Below are positions 28,172 through 37,434 of a stretch of DNA of 37,813 nt, one piece after another. The translations under genes were made by a program, and so were the position numbers. Position 1 is the first letter of the stretch. Each line of letters begins with the position of its first letter. Source of the DNA: JBICIG01 sp043101605. GTDB taxonomy: Bacteria > Planctomycetota > Phycisphaerae > Phycisphaerales > UBA1924. The notes beneath the pieces are model-generated. The model had not been told where the DNA came from. It ran no database searches and was given only the letters and a program-made list of their open reading frames with translations. The stretch spans positions 1 through 37,813 of the forward strand of contig JBICIG010000113.1 of NCBI GenBank assembly GCA_043101605.1, read 5' to 3'.

Positions 28172-31075
28172 GTGGAGACTGACTCCCGGCGCGTGCTGGT
28201 TATCGGCTGGGATGCGGCCGACTGGCAGGTCATCGATCCGCTGCTTGCGCAGGGCAAGATGCCGAACCTCGCCCGGTTGATCGGGCGTGGGGTGCGCGGC
28301 AATATCGCGACGCTGCACCCGGTGCTCAGCCCGATGCTTTGGAGTTCGATCGCGACGGGCAAGAGGCCCTACAAGCACGGCGTGCACGGGTTCACCGAGC
28401 CGACGCCGGACGGCGCGGCGGTGCGGCCGGTGACAAGCCTGTCGCGCACGACCAAGGCGATGTGGAACATCCTGGGCCAGGAGGGTCGGCGTTCGATCGT
28501 GGTCGGGTGGTGGCCCTCGCATCCGGCCGAGCCGATCCGCGGGGTGATGGTGTCGAACCATTTTCATCGCCCGACGCGGGGGCGCTCGGCGGATGCGAAC
28601 AAGGCGCGGGAGCGGTGGGCGATCCCGCGCGGGGCGGTGCATCCGGAGGACCTGGCCGAGAAACTGGCGGAGTATCGCGTTCACCCGCTGGAACTGACCG
28701 AGGAGCACCTGCGACCGTTCGCGCCGGGGCTGGGGCCCGGGGACGAGGACGACGAACGGGTGGTGGCGCTGGCAAAGACGCTGGCCGAGACCGCGTCGGT
28801 CCAGGCGTGCGCGACGGCGCTGATGCAGCTCGAAGCGTGGGATCTGGCGGCGGTCTACTTCGACGGGATCGACCACTTCTGTCACGGGTTCATGCGGTAC
28901 CACCCGCCGAGGCGAGACTTCGTCGACGAGCGGTCGTACGAGCTGTTCAAGGGCGTGATCGAGGGGGCGTACCGGTTCCACGACGGGATGCTCGGGACGC
29001 TGCTGGCGTTGGCGGGGGAGGAGACGACGGTCATCCTGCTGAGCGATCACGGGTTCCGATCGGATCATCTGCGGCCGAGGTCGATCCCCGCCGAGCCCGC
29101 GGGGCCCGCGGCCGAACATCGGGACTTCGGGATTCTGGTGGCGGCGGGGCCGGGGATCCGCCGCGGGGGCGTGGTGCACGGGGCGAGCGTGCTGGATGTG
29201 TGCCCGACGGTGCTGCGGTTGTTCGGGCTACCGATCGGTCTCGACATGGACGGCAAGCCCCTGACGGGGATGCTGGAGGAAGAAGCGGGCGTGGTCGAGA
29301 CGATCGCGAGCTGGGATGAGGTGGAGGGTGATGCGGGGATGCATCCCGAGGAGCGTCGGCTGGACGCGGCCGAGAGTGCCGAGGCGATGCAGCAGTTGGT
29401 GGAACTCGGGTACATCGAGCCGCCCAGCGAGGACACCAAGGAAGCGGTGCGCGAGTGCGTGCGGGAGCAGCGGTACAACCTGGCGCAGGCGTACATGGAC
29501 GGCGGGCGGTACGCCGACGCGGCGCGGACGCTCGAGGGGATCTGGGAGGAGTGGCCCGGCGAGCACCGGTTCGGGCTGAAGCTCATTGCGTGCTACGCGG
29601 TGCTGCGTCAGCTGGAGGCGCGGGGCGGGGCGATCGAGCGGCTGGCCGAGCGGACGGCGAGGTTCGAGGAAGAGGCGCGTCGCGAGCTTGCGGAGTTGGA
29701 ACCGGAGCTGGCACAGTATCGCCAGGAAGGAGAAGACGCGGGCGAGGCCGACGGAAGGGGCGAGCAGGAGTTCGGTGTCAAGGAACCGGGCGGGAAGCAG
29801 GAGATGCCGCGGGCGCTGCGGCATCGTGTGCGTCGGCTGGCGTCGCTGGCGTCGCCGCATGATGCGCTGATCGAGTGGCTGCGAGCGTCGCAGGCGGCGG
29901 CGATGGGCGACCCCGAGCGGGCGCTGCGGACACTGTCGCGGCTTGAGCATGCCGAGGAAGCGGGCCCGGAGTACTTCGTTCAGCTCGGCGAGACGCTGCT
30001 GAACCTGGGAGCGTTGGATCGGGCGATCGCGTGCTTCGAACGGGCGCTGGCGAGCGACGCGGATCATGTCGCGGCGGCGATGGGGATGATGCGTGCGCAC
30101 GCACGGCGTCGGTCGTGGGGAGGGGTGGCCGATTGGGCGTTGCGCGCGACCGAACTGGTCTACTTCAACCCGCGGGCGCACGCGATGCTGGGTCGGGCGC
30201 TGATCCGGCTGGGCGAGATCGATCACGCGGAAACGGCGCTGAAGGTTGCACTGTCGCAGGCGCCGTCGCTTCGGATCGCGCACGGGGCGCTGGCGTATCT
30301 GTACGCGGCGCACCGCGGGGACGAGGGAGCGGCGCGGCGGCATCGCGAGGCGGCGCGGCGGGCGCAGGTCGATGCGCTGATGCGCCGGGCGGAAGCCGAG
30401 GGCGATGGGATCGGGGTGGGCGCGGGTGAAGCGTGGGCGGCGATGCCGTTGCCGGAGCTGGATGATCTGCCGGCGGGGTTCGAGGAGGGCGAGGGGGTGG
30501 TCGTCGTGGTATCGGGGCTGCCCCGGAGCGGGACCTCGATGGTGATGCAGATGCTCGCGGCGGGCGGGGTGGAGGCGTTCACCGATGCCGAGCGAGCCGC
30601 GGATGAGAACAACCCGCGCGGGTATCTCGAGCACGAGGATGTGAAGCGGCGCGTGGCGGACGCGGCGTGGGTGCGCGGGGCACGCGGGCGCGCGCTCAAG
30701 GTGGTTGCGCCGCTGGTCCAGCAGTTGCCGCGGGGGGAGCGGTACGCGGTCGTGTTCGTGCGGCGGCGGATGGATGAGGTGCTGGCGAGCCAGTCGAAGA
30801 TGCGGACGCGCCTGGGCGCCGACGGGCCCGAGCGCGACTCGTCGGGGCTTCGACGGGCGTTCGAGAAGACGGTGGCTCGCTCGCTGTCGGCGCTGCGCGG
30901 GCGGGCGGATGTGCGGGTGATCGAGATCGATCACGCGAGCGTGCTGGACGACCCGGCGGGAGCGGCGCGGGTGCTCGGGGCGTTCGTGCGCGGCGCGGGT
31001 GGGTGCGCGGCGTTCGATGAGCGGGCCGCGGCGGCGGTGGTCGACGCGGCGCTGCATCGCGAGCGCGGTGGCTGA
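28172..31075 (+). CDS. AlkP-superfamily phosphohydrolase / TPR / sulfotransferase fusion
   Basis: The 967-residue cytoplasmic protein joins three parts. Residues about 1-375 are an alkaline-phosphatase-superfamily domain of the phosphohydrolase/phosphomutase (COG3379) type: D14 in GWDAADW, nucleophile candidate S53 in LSPMLWSSIATGK, DGIDHFCHGF (D and H ligands), LLSDHGF, and the late histidine VVHGAS. All ligands are present, so it looks active. Residues about 425-730 are helical TPR-like repeats (YNLAQAYMDGGRYADAARTL, LGETLLNLGALDRAIACFERAL). Residues about 770-960 are a sulfotransferase-type P-loop domain: SGLPRSGTSM (phosphosulphate loop), ENNPRGYLEHEDVKR, and VVFVRRRMDEVLASQSKM. GTG start 12 bases after the PEP-CTERM-like gene. 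The combination is unusual; a role in sulphation or phosphate handling on glycans or proteins is inference. Confidence 0.85.
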   Translation: METDSRRVLVIGWDAADWQVIDPLLAQGKMPNLARLIGRGVRGNIATLHPVLSPMLWSSIATGKRPYKHGVHGFTEPTPDGAAVRPVTSLSRTTKAMWNILGQEGRRSIVVGWWPSHPAEPIRGVMVSNHFHRPTRGRSADANKARERWAIPRGAVHPEDLAEKLAEYRVHPLELTEEHLRPFAPGLGPGDEDDERVVALAKTLAETASVQACATALMQLEAWDLAAVYFDGIDHFCHGFMRYHPPRRDFVDERSYELFKGVIEGAYRFHDGMLGTLLALAGEETTVILLSDHGFRSDHLRPRSIPAEPAGPAAEHRDFGILVAAGPGIRRGGVVHGASVLDVCPTVLRLFGLPIGLDMDGKPLTGMLEEEAGVVETIASWDEVEGDAGMHPEERRLDAAESAEAMQQLVELGYIEPPSEDTKEAVRECVREQRYNLAQAYMDGGRYADAARTLEGIWEEWPGEHRFGLKLIACYAVLRQLEARGGAIERLAERTARFEEEARRELAELEPELAQYRQEGEDAGEADGRGEQEFGVKEPGGKQEMPRALRHRVRRLASLASPHDALIEWLRASQAAAMGDPERALRTLSRLEHAEEAGPEYFVQLGETLLNLGALDRAIACFERALASDADHVAAAMGMMRAHARRRSWGGVADWALRATELVYFNPRAHAMLGRALIRLGEIDHAETALKVALSQAPSLRIAHGALAYLYAAHRGDEGAARRHREAARRAQVDALMRRAEAEGDGIGVGAGEAWAAMPLPELDDLPAGFEEGEGVVVVVSGLPRSGTSMVMQMLAAGGVEAFTDAERAADENNPRGYLEHEDVKRRVADAAWVRGARGRALKVVAPLVQQLPRGERYAVVFVRRRMDEVLASQSKMRTRLGADGPERDSSGLRRAFEKTVARSLSALRGRADVRVIEIDHASVLDDPAGAARVLGAFVRGAGGCAAFDERAAAAVVDAALHRERGG

Positions 31076-31111
31076 GCCGGGGGGGCTTTTGAACAAGCAA
31101 CCGAAGGAGAA

Positions 31112-31142
31112 AGCCGGGCGCGACGGTCGGTCGCGCCCGGCT
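31112..31142. terminator. Hairpin between the fusion gene and the trypsin-like protease gene
   Basis: AGCCGGGCGCGAC and GTCGCGCCCGGCT make a perfect 13-bp stem with loop GGTCG, in the gap between two converging genes, 36 bases after the stop of the fusion gene. There is no T-tract on either side, so termination would depend on the stem alone. Same size and location type as the hairpin at 22127. Confidence 0.7.
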
Positions 31143-31186
31143 GGGAGTGATTCAATGGCCCGGTGGTCCGGGCGTATGGCGGACGC

Positions 31187-31435
31187 TTACGGGCAGCCGG
31201 CGACGAAGAGGTCGAGGTAGAAGAAGAAGTCGTCGCCGTCGCAGACGCCGTTGGGATTGCCGAAGCTCGGATCGTTGGGATCGGAGGATCCGGTCAGGTC
31301 GCAGACGCCGGTGTTGCCCCCCACGAAGGCGTCGAGGTAGAAGAAGAAGTCCTCGCTGTCGGCGACGCCGTCGGGCTGGCCGTAGGACGGATCGTTGGGA
31401 TCCGACGAGCCGGTGAGGTCGGCGGGGCAGCCCGA
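31187..31435 (-). repeat. Dockerin-like module, out of frame with its gene
   Basis: Two repeats of about 40 residues, CPADLTGSSDPNDPSYG then CDLTGSSDPNDPSFG, each followed by a DGxxDGDDFFFYLD-type calcium loop, ending in VAGCP. The first loop has ADSEDFF, a weaker match to the DGDxDGDDFF form. Nearly the same module closes the gene at 22188. It is coded one frame away from the protease body. Confidence 0.75.
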
Positions 31436-34320
31436 GGTGGCTGACGGATGCCGAGGATCTGAACATCGTCGATGTTCCAGCCGGGGTAGACGACTGAGCC
31501 GTCGGTGGTGCCCATGACCCAGCGGATCTGGACGCTGGGCTGGTTGTCGGCGACGGCGGAGATGTCGTAGCTGACGATTTCCCACTCGATGGGGCTCACC
31601 GAGCCGTCGGTGTGGTCCCAGATGCGGGTCCAGTTGGAGCCGTCGGTCGAGACATCGATGGAGGCGTGGTCGAAGGAAGAGCTCTCGATGGCGAGCCACT
31701 TGGCGAAGCGGAGTTCGGTGGCGACGACGCCGGTGAGATCGAGGGCGTTGGTGGTGAGGTAGGTCTCGGGCATGTTGTCGTCGTAGTCGCCGGTGCGGTT
31801 GTAGCCCCAGATGTTGAAGCCGGTGTAGGCGTCGAAGGGGTCGCCGTTGCGGGAGCCGCCGCCGGTGGGCGGGCCGAAGTCCCAGGAGCCTTCGGCGGCC
31901 CAGCCGGGGTTGGTGTCGAGCGGGAAGTCGTAGACGACCTCGGTGGCGCCGACGCGGACCGAGGCGGTGGCGGTGTCGGAGAACTGGCCGTCGAAGGTCT
32001 GGAACTGGAAGGAGTCATCGCCGACGAAGCCGTTGGTGGGGGTGAAGACGACGGAGTCGCCCATGGCGGCGAGGGTGTAGGGGACGGCGTTGATGGCGCC
32101 GGCGTTGGGGTCGGCGAGGTTGCCGCCGGAGGGCAGGCTGGTCACGACGAACTCGGGCGTGCCGTTGGAGGACGCGCCCTGGAGCATGATGCTCGTGCTG
32201 CCGGTCGCGGGGATTTCGACGGCGAAGTCGAACGCGGCGGGCGGGCACGGATTGGCGTCGGGGCCGAGGCGGAGGGACCATGAGTTGAGGGTGCCCTCAT
32301 CGAGGCCGGCGTTGTCGGAGATGACGAGGGTCCACTCGCCCTGAGCGAGGGTGCCGTTGAAGTCTGCAAGGATGCCGGGCCCGTCGGGGGGGAGCGTGGA
32401 GTCGTCGTAGGTGACCATGAGGTCGTCGTCGCTGCCGCCGGTGCGGTCGTGCAGGCGGACGGAGGTGCCGTCGGGCGAGACGAGATCGACATAGAGGTCG
32501 CCGATGAAGGTGTGGGAGATGTCGACTTCGACATCGACATCGGCGATGCAGAAGGAGTCGTTGACGGTGATGGTGCTGCGGATCTCGTTGTTGTCAGTGA
32601 TCGGGATGGGCGTGTCACCGGAGGTGATCACGATGCGCCCGACATCGAGGGAGACGGTGCGGGTGGTGTTGCCCGCGCCGGCGGAGTTGTTGTTGAACTC
32701 GACGAAGCTCTCGCGGTAGCCCGCGGGGAGCGAGGGCGCCGAGCCGCCGAAGCTGAGGACGACCTGTCGGGAATCGCCGATGCCGCTGAGGACGAAGCTG
32801 GAGACGGGGCCGCCGTCGGCGAGGACCCAGTCGACGCCGGGCTGGACCTGGACATTGACGGGGGTCGGGCGGGTGGAAGTGACGGTGTAGACCTTGGTGT
32901 CGTTGAAGGGACCGCCGACGGGCCCGCTGCCGGCGAAGCCGTCGGCCGGGGTGACCTCGATGCCGGTGGTGCCGATCTCGACGGTGTGGGTGCGGGTGGT
33001 GATGATGCCGTTGGTCAGATCCTCGAAGCGGACGGTCGAGGCGTAGGTGCCCGTGCCGAAGCCGGCGATTGAGGGATCGAGACTGACGATGACATTGGTG
33101 GTGGCGCCGGCGCCGAGGGAGCCGGTGATGGTGGAGGTGCCGCCGTCGATGAGGATGGGCGCCGAGCCGCCGGCGTCGATGGAGACGCGGTAGCTGAGGG
33201 AGTCGCTGGTGGTGTTCTCGAGGGTGTAGGCGACGGGGTCGTTGGTGAAGGGGCCGCCGACCAGCCCGAGATGGAGTTGATCACCGGCGGGTGTAACGAT
33301 GGCGCCGAGCGGGGGGACGAGGGCCTCGAAGGTGATGACCTTGGAGATCTCTTCGAAGCCGGGGCAACCGGTGTCGGGGCAGACATTGGAGGCAGCGCAG
33401 CCGCCGGCGTTGACGAAGTCGGGGTTGCCGCGGACGAGGATGCCCTCGATGACGCCGGCGTTCATGTTGAAGACCATGGAGCCGGAGTTGCCGCCGTAGG
33501 CGTCGACATTGGCGGTGAAGTACCCGCCGCCGAAGCGGGCGTCCTGGACCTGGCCGCCGTCGTCGACCTTCTTGGGAAGGACGGTCGGGTGCCCGACCAT
33601 GACGAGGCTGTCGCCGGGGTTGGGTTCACCGGTGCGGCGGATGGGCAGGGGCGTGTAGCCGCTGACGGCGCGATCGAAGCGGACGAGGGCGTGATCGAAC
33701 TCGCCGGTGAGCTGGCGATCGAGGACCTCGGTGACGATGTAGACATCGTCCTCGGGGACGACGACCTCGGGGCCCTGGGTGAGGGACTGCTGATCGAAGC
33801 CGAAGACGAAGGCGACGACGCCGACATCGCCTGAGCTGATGCAGTGCCCGGCGCTGACGCCGAGGTCGGAGCCGACGAGGAAGCCCGAGCAGAAGCCGAT
33901 CTGGGCCTGTCCGGCGAAGGGTTCATCGGGGCAGAGGGGAAGGCCGCCCTGCGAGCTCCACGCGGAGGTGGAGAGTGTGACGGTCCCGTTGCCGTTGAAG
34001 GTGAGTTCGCTGATGTCTACGACGACGGCGGCGGCCTGGGCGAGATCGAGCAGGGCCGGGTCGGCGACCTGGTAGATGTCGCGGCGGTCGTCGTTGCCGT
34101 AGATGACCTCGGTGCGGGGCGAGTCGTCGCGCTGCTGGTTGTACCACCAGTCGACGAACTGGCGGCGCTGCTCGATGGGCGAGAGCGTCTTGGGCGGCTC
34201 CTTCTCGAACTGGACGGTGCCGTCGGGCTGGCCGGTCTGCGCGAGCGCGGCGATCGGCCACGCGGCGATGATGCCCGCCGCCAGTGCGAGGCGGGCCGTT
34301 CGTACGGATGCGTGCTTCAT
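31187..34320 (-). pseudogene. Secreted trypsin-like protease with P domain and dockerin-like C-terminus, interrupted by a one-base frameshift
   Basis: From the ATG at 34320 the frame codes for a signal peptide (RTARLALAAGIIAAWPIAALA), a trypsin-like domain with the triad His near 159 (VSAGHC), Asp near 211 (FDHALVRFD) and Ser near 278 (GGNSGSM), two or three Ig-like beta domains, a proprotein-convertase P domain (about 577-683, FIGDLYVDLVSPDG, WTLVISDNAGLDEGTLNSW), a beta domain with FTPTNGFVGDDSFQF, and the jelly-roll shared with the metalloprotease (to NIDDVQILG). Around 31440-31456 the frame breaks: the original frame continues as proline/serine-rich noise to 31294, while the two dockerin-like repeats lie in the -1 frame to 31187. 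Restoring one base gives 1044 residues. Sequencing error, true mutation or programmed shift cannot be told apart here. Confidence 0.8.
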
Positions 34321-34533
34321 GTTTTGCAATCCCCTCTTGCCTGAACCGCCGACGAAGCTTCGGCCGCCGTCTGAGATGTGGCGGCGGTCGCGCGGCGGAG
34401 TCCCAATCGGCTCAGGCTACCGGCACCAGAGCGGGGGTACAAGCCGGAAGTTCCGCCGGGGCCGGGGGATGCGGGCGGGCGAGCGCGTTGGGCGGGTATC
34501 GGACGCGACGAGAGGCTTGGAGGCGGCGGGGCG
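34321..34533. other. Gap between trypsin-like protease and carboxypeptidase genes
   Basis: About 210 bases upstream of the protease (minus strand) and downstream of the carboxypeptidase. It contains CGAAGCTTCG (perfect 10-bp palindrome near 34354) and GCCGCC/GGCGGC arms near 34363-34386, which could form a leader hairpin of the protease message. AGAGGGG about ten bases before the ATG is the ribosome binding site. No protein frame is credible. Confidence 0.45.
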
Positions 34534-36015
34534 TCAGGGGCCGGTTCGGGCGGGGACGGGGACGAGGGATTCGTAGAAGGCGTGCAGGTCGGCGTGGAGG
34601 CGCTCGAACTCCGGGCGATCGACATAGACCATGTGCCCGCCGACATATTCGCGCAGCGTCGTGGATGCCGGGTCGAGTTGGCCCTGCTCGAGGAGCCGGC
34701 GCGGCACGCCGAAGGGCGTGACGACATCGAAGAACCCGGTCGCGATGAACAGGCGGAGTTCGGGGTTGCGTTCCCGGGCGGCGTTGATGATGGGGGCGAG
34801 CTCGATGCTCTCGGTGAAGATGTGCGAGGTGCCGTCGGACCGCTTCCATGCCTGGTTGGCGCGCGGGTTGAAGAGCGTGTATTCGGAGGCGTCGACGCGC
34901 CAAGTGCGGCGGAGCTGGTCGCCGAGGGCCTCGAGGACGACCTCGAGTTCGACGCCTCCCATCAGTTGGGTCATGGGAATGGATCGGCGGCCGTCGTGAG
35001 GATCGAGGCGGCGGCCCATGGGATCCTGGCGGGCGACGGACATGTGCATCGGGAGGATGGAGAAGCGGGAGAGCTTCAGCGGCTCGGTGCCGATGCCGGT
35101 GAGGGCGTGGAGATAGTCGGCGATGCGGTCCATGCGCTCGGGCTCGACGCTCTTGATGTCGGAGATGGCGCGGCGGTAGTCGCCCTGGGCGAACTCGTAG
35201 GCCTCGTCGCAGACCTCCTGGAGCGTCCGCCCGCGTGGCTCGATGAGCCCGGCGTCGTAGGCGATCGCGGCGTAGGTGGGCAGACGATCGGCGAGGGTGT
35301 TGACGCCGCTCTGCATGGGCACGAACGACTCGGTGGTCAGGGCGGGAGAGATGAAGACGAGCCCGCGGACATCGACGCGGGGCTGCTCGGTCTGGAGGGG
35401 TTCGAGCATGAACGCGGCCCGCATGGCGCCGTAGCTTTCGCCGCAGAGGAAGACCGGGGCGTCGGGGCGGCCGAGGTGCTCGAGATACTCGCGGACGAAC
35501 GCGGCCGAGGCGCGGGCGTCGGGGGTCGCGCCCCAGAGATCGGCGTCTTTGTACGCGCCCGCGGCGTGGCTGAAGCCGGTGCCGACGGGGTCCACATAGA
35601 CGAGGTCGGTGCGATCGAGGAGGGTGAACGGGTTGGGCTCGAGCGAGCCGTCGGCGCCGAGATCAGCACGGACGGGCCCGCCGACGGAAAGGTGGAGCAG
35701 GGCGGTCGAGGCGCCCGGGCCGCCGTTGAAGAAGAAGGTGACCGGGCGGTCGGCGGCGGCGTCGGGCGCGAGATAGGCGTAACTGTGGATCCAGGCCCAG
35801 GGCTCGCCGGCGTCGTCGCGGACGAGCGTGCGGGCGGCGACGGCTTCGTAGGCGGGAAGCTCGGCGCGAGCGGGAGCTTCGCTGAGGACGCGCGCGGGAG
35901 CGGGCTGAGCGGGTGCGAGAGCCGGGGCGCACGCAAGCAAGATCGCCGCGAGCGTGCGGGCCCCCCACCGCCGACGGCTGGGATGTGCGCAGAGCCTCGA
36001 ATGTGCGCAGAGCAT
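34534..36015 (-). CDS. Secreted serine carboxypeptidase, S10 family
   Basis: S10 carboxypeptidases remove C-terminal residues from peptides and work at acidic pH. The 493-residue product has a signal peptide (WGARTLAAILLACAPALAPA), then the alpha/beta-hydrolase fold with the oxyanion motif FFFNGGPGAST, LVYVDPVGTGFSHA, the nucleophile in CGESYGAMRA (Ser near 194), the catalytic Asp in ATGFFDVVTPFG (near 430) and His in GGHMVYVD (near 458). The third residue after the Ser motif is Ala-Met rather than Gly-Gly-Tyr, a small deviation. Start at ATG 36015, with GAGG eight bases upstream; the frame continues far upstream but is the shadow of the esterase gene. It is divergent from that esterase gene, so both secreted hydrolases may share a control region. 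Confidence 0.93.
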   Translation of the reverse strand: MLCAHSRLCAHPSRRRWGARTLAAILLACAPALAPAQPAPARVLSEAPARAELPAYEAVAARTLVRDDAGEPWAWIHSYAYLAPDAAADRPVTFFFNGGPGASTALLHLSVGGPVRADLGADGSLEPNPFTLLDRTDLVYVDPVGTGFSHAAGAYKDADLWGATPDARASAAFVREYLEHLGRPDAPVFLCGESYGAMRAAFMLEPLQTEQPRVDVRGLVFISPALTTESFVPMQSGVNTLADRLPTYAAIAYDAGLIEPRGRTLQEVCDEAYEFAQGDYRRAISDIKSVEPERMDRIADYLHALTGIGTEPLKLSRFSILPMHMSVARQDPMGRRLDPHDGRRSIPMTQLMGGVELEVVLEALGDQLRRTWRVDASEYTLFNPRANQAWKRSDGTSHIFTESIELAPIINAARERNPELRLFIATGFFDVVTPFGVPRRLLEQGQLDPASTTLREYVGGHMVYVDRPEFERLHADLHAFYESLVPVPARTGP

Positions 36016-36104
36016 GGTGCGATCCTCGTTCCGCCCCGGTGGCAGGTTACACCGGGGCGGGACGCGGGAGTTGCGGTCCTCCGGACGGTGCGGGCGGGCG
36101 ATTG

Positions 36105-36121
36105 CGGGAGGTAGACTCCCG
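36105..36121 (+). promoter_or_regulatory. Hairpin covering the ribosome binding site of the esterase gene
   Basis: CGGGAG-GTAGA-CTCCCG forms a perfect 6-bp stem that includes GGGAGG, the only ribosome binding site in front of the ATG at 36124. Folding would hide it, as in simple translational control; this may also be chance in GC-rich DNA. Confidence 0.4.
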
Positions 36122-36123
36122 AC

Positions 36124-37344
36124 ATGCAAAGCACGCGATGCGGAGTTGTCTGGGCGTTGATTCTCGGAGCCGGGCTGGCGCCGGGAGCGGTCGAACCGCC
36201 GGAGCCGGGCGCGGCGGCACCCGAGTCGGCGGGGGTTGCGGGCGGCGAGACAGCGGCGGACGACGAGAAGCTTCGGGCGCTGTCGCGCGAAGAAGCCGAG
36301 GCGATGGTCGCGACCACCTGGGAGCGCATCCGGCGGGCGATCGCGACGGGTGAGCAGGACGATTCGATCCCGTACCGCGGCATGGAGATGCGATTTCTCG
36401 AGCGGGAGTTCGGGGACGCGCCGACGGACGGGCGGAGCCTGTGGATCTCGCTCCACGGCGGGGGCGGCGCGCCGACGGAGGTGAACGATCAGCAATGGCG
36501 GAATCAGATCCGGTTGTATGAGCCGGCCGAGGGGATCTATGTCGCCCCGCGCGCGCCGACGGATACCTGGAATCTCTGGCACCAGGCCCACATTGACCCG
36601 ATGCTCGAGCGGCTGATCTCGGAGATGGTGGCGCGGCGGGGCGTGAACCCGGACAAGGTCTACCTGCTCGGGTACTCCGCGGGCGGGGACGGGGTGTATC
36701 AGTTGGCGCCGCGGATGGCCGACCGGTTCGCGGCGGCGTCGATGATGGCGGGGCATCCCAACGACGCGAAGCCCGACGGGCTGCGCAACCTGCCGTTCGC
36801 GATCTTCATGGGCGGGAAGGACGGCGCGTACGACCGGAACAAGGTTGCCGCGGCGTGGGGCGAGACACTCGCGGCGTTGCGTGCCGACGACGCGGAGGGC
36901 TACGAACACCGCGTGACGATCTACCCCGAGCACGGACACTGGATGAACGGCGATGATCGGGAAGCGATCCCGTGGATGGCGTCGCAGACGCGCGACGCGT
37001 GGCCCCGGCGGGTCGTGTGGGTGCAGGACGATGTCACGCATCGTCGCTTCTACTGGCTCGAGGTTGATCCGGAGCACGCGGTGCGCGGGCGCACGATCGT
37101 CGCGGAAGTGGACGGGCAGCGGATCTCGATCGAGAGCGAGGAGACGGCGGCGGTCACGCTGCACCTGCGCGACGGGCTGGTGGACCTGGACGAGCCGGTG
37201 ATCGTGGAGTTCAACGGCTTGGTGGTGTTCGAGGGCGCCGTGCGCCGGACGGAGCGGGCGATTGCCGAGTCGCTGTCGCTGCGGAACGATCCGGCGATGG
37301 CGTCGACGGCGCGGCTGCGGGTGGAGCGGGCCGAGACGCCCTGA
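36124..37344 (+). CDS. Secreted alpha/beta-hydrolase (esterase type)
   Basis: The 406-residue product has a signal peptide (CGVVWALILGAGLAPGAVE), a charged helix, and an alpha/beta-hydrolase domain from about residue 95: oxyanion-hole strand LWISLHGGGGAPTEV, nucleophile Ser in LLGYSAGGDGVYQL (near 184), Asp candidate in GGKDGAYDRNK and His in YPEHGHWMNG. The layout recalls polyhydroxybutyrate depolymerase or feruloyl-esterase-like enzymes of the LpqC kind. A C-terminal beta-rich region (ISIESEETAAVTLHLRDGLVDL) of about 100 residues may be a small binding domain. It is divergent from the S10 carboxypeptidase, and the ribosome binding site lies in a small hairpin. The substrate cannot be told from sequence. 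Confidence 0.88.
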   Translation: MQSTRCGVVWALILGAGLAPGAVEPPEPGAAAPESAGVAGGETAADDEKLRALSREEAEAMVATTWERIRRAIATGEQDDSIPYRGMEMRFLEREFGDAPTDGRSLWISLHGGGGAPTEVNDQQWRNQIRLYEPAEGIYVAPRAPTDTWNLWHQAHIDPMLERLISEMVARRGVNPDKVYLLGYSAGGDGVYQLAPRMADRFAAASMMAGHPNDAKPDGLRNLPFAIFMGGKDGAYDRNKVAAAWGETLAALRADDAEGYEHRVTIYPEHGHWMNGDDREAIPWMASQTRDAWPRRVVWVQDDVTHRRFYWLEVDPEHAVRGRTIVAEVDGQRISIESEETAAVTLHLRDGLVDLDEPVIVEFNGLVVFEGAVRRTERAIAESLSLRNDPAMASTARLRVERAETP

Positions 37345-37434
37345 ATCTCTTTGGGAATCCGGATGCCGGTGGAGCGCGGAGCGCCCGCGGCGGTGGTGGA
37401 TGCGCGGGCCCATGAATCGGCCCGGAGGGAACCG

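Noticed and set aside
31294..31440. The proline/serine-rich C-terminus of the trypsin-like protease as a real linker or anchor
   Set aside because: The same DNA read in the -1 frame gives two near-perfect copies of the dockerin-like repeat found in the metalloprotease, so the rich tail is the out-of-frame reading.
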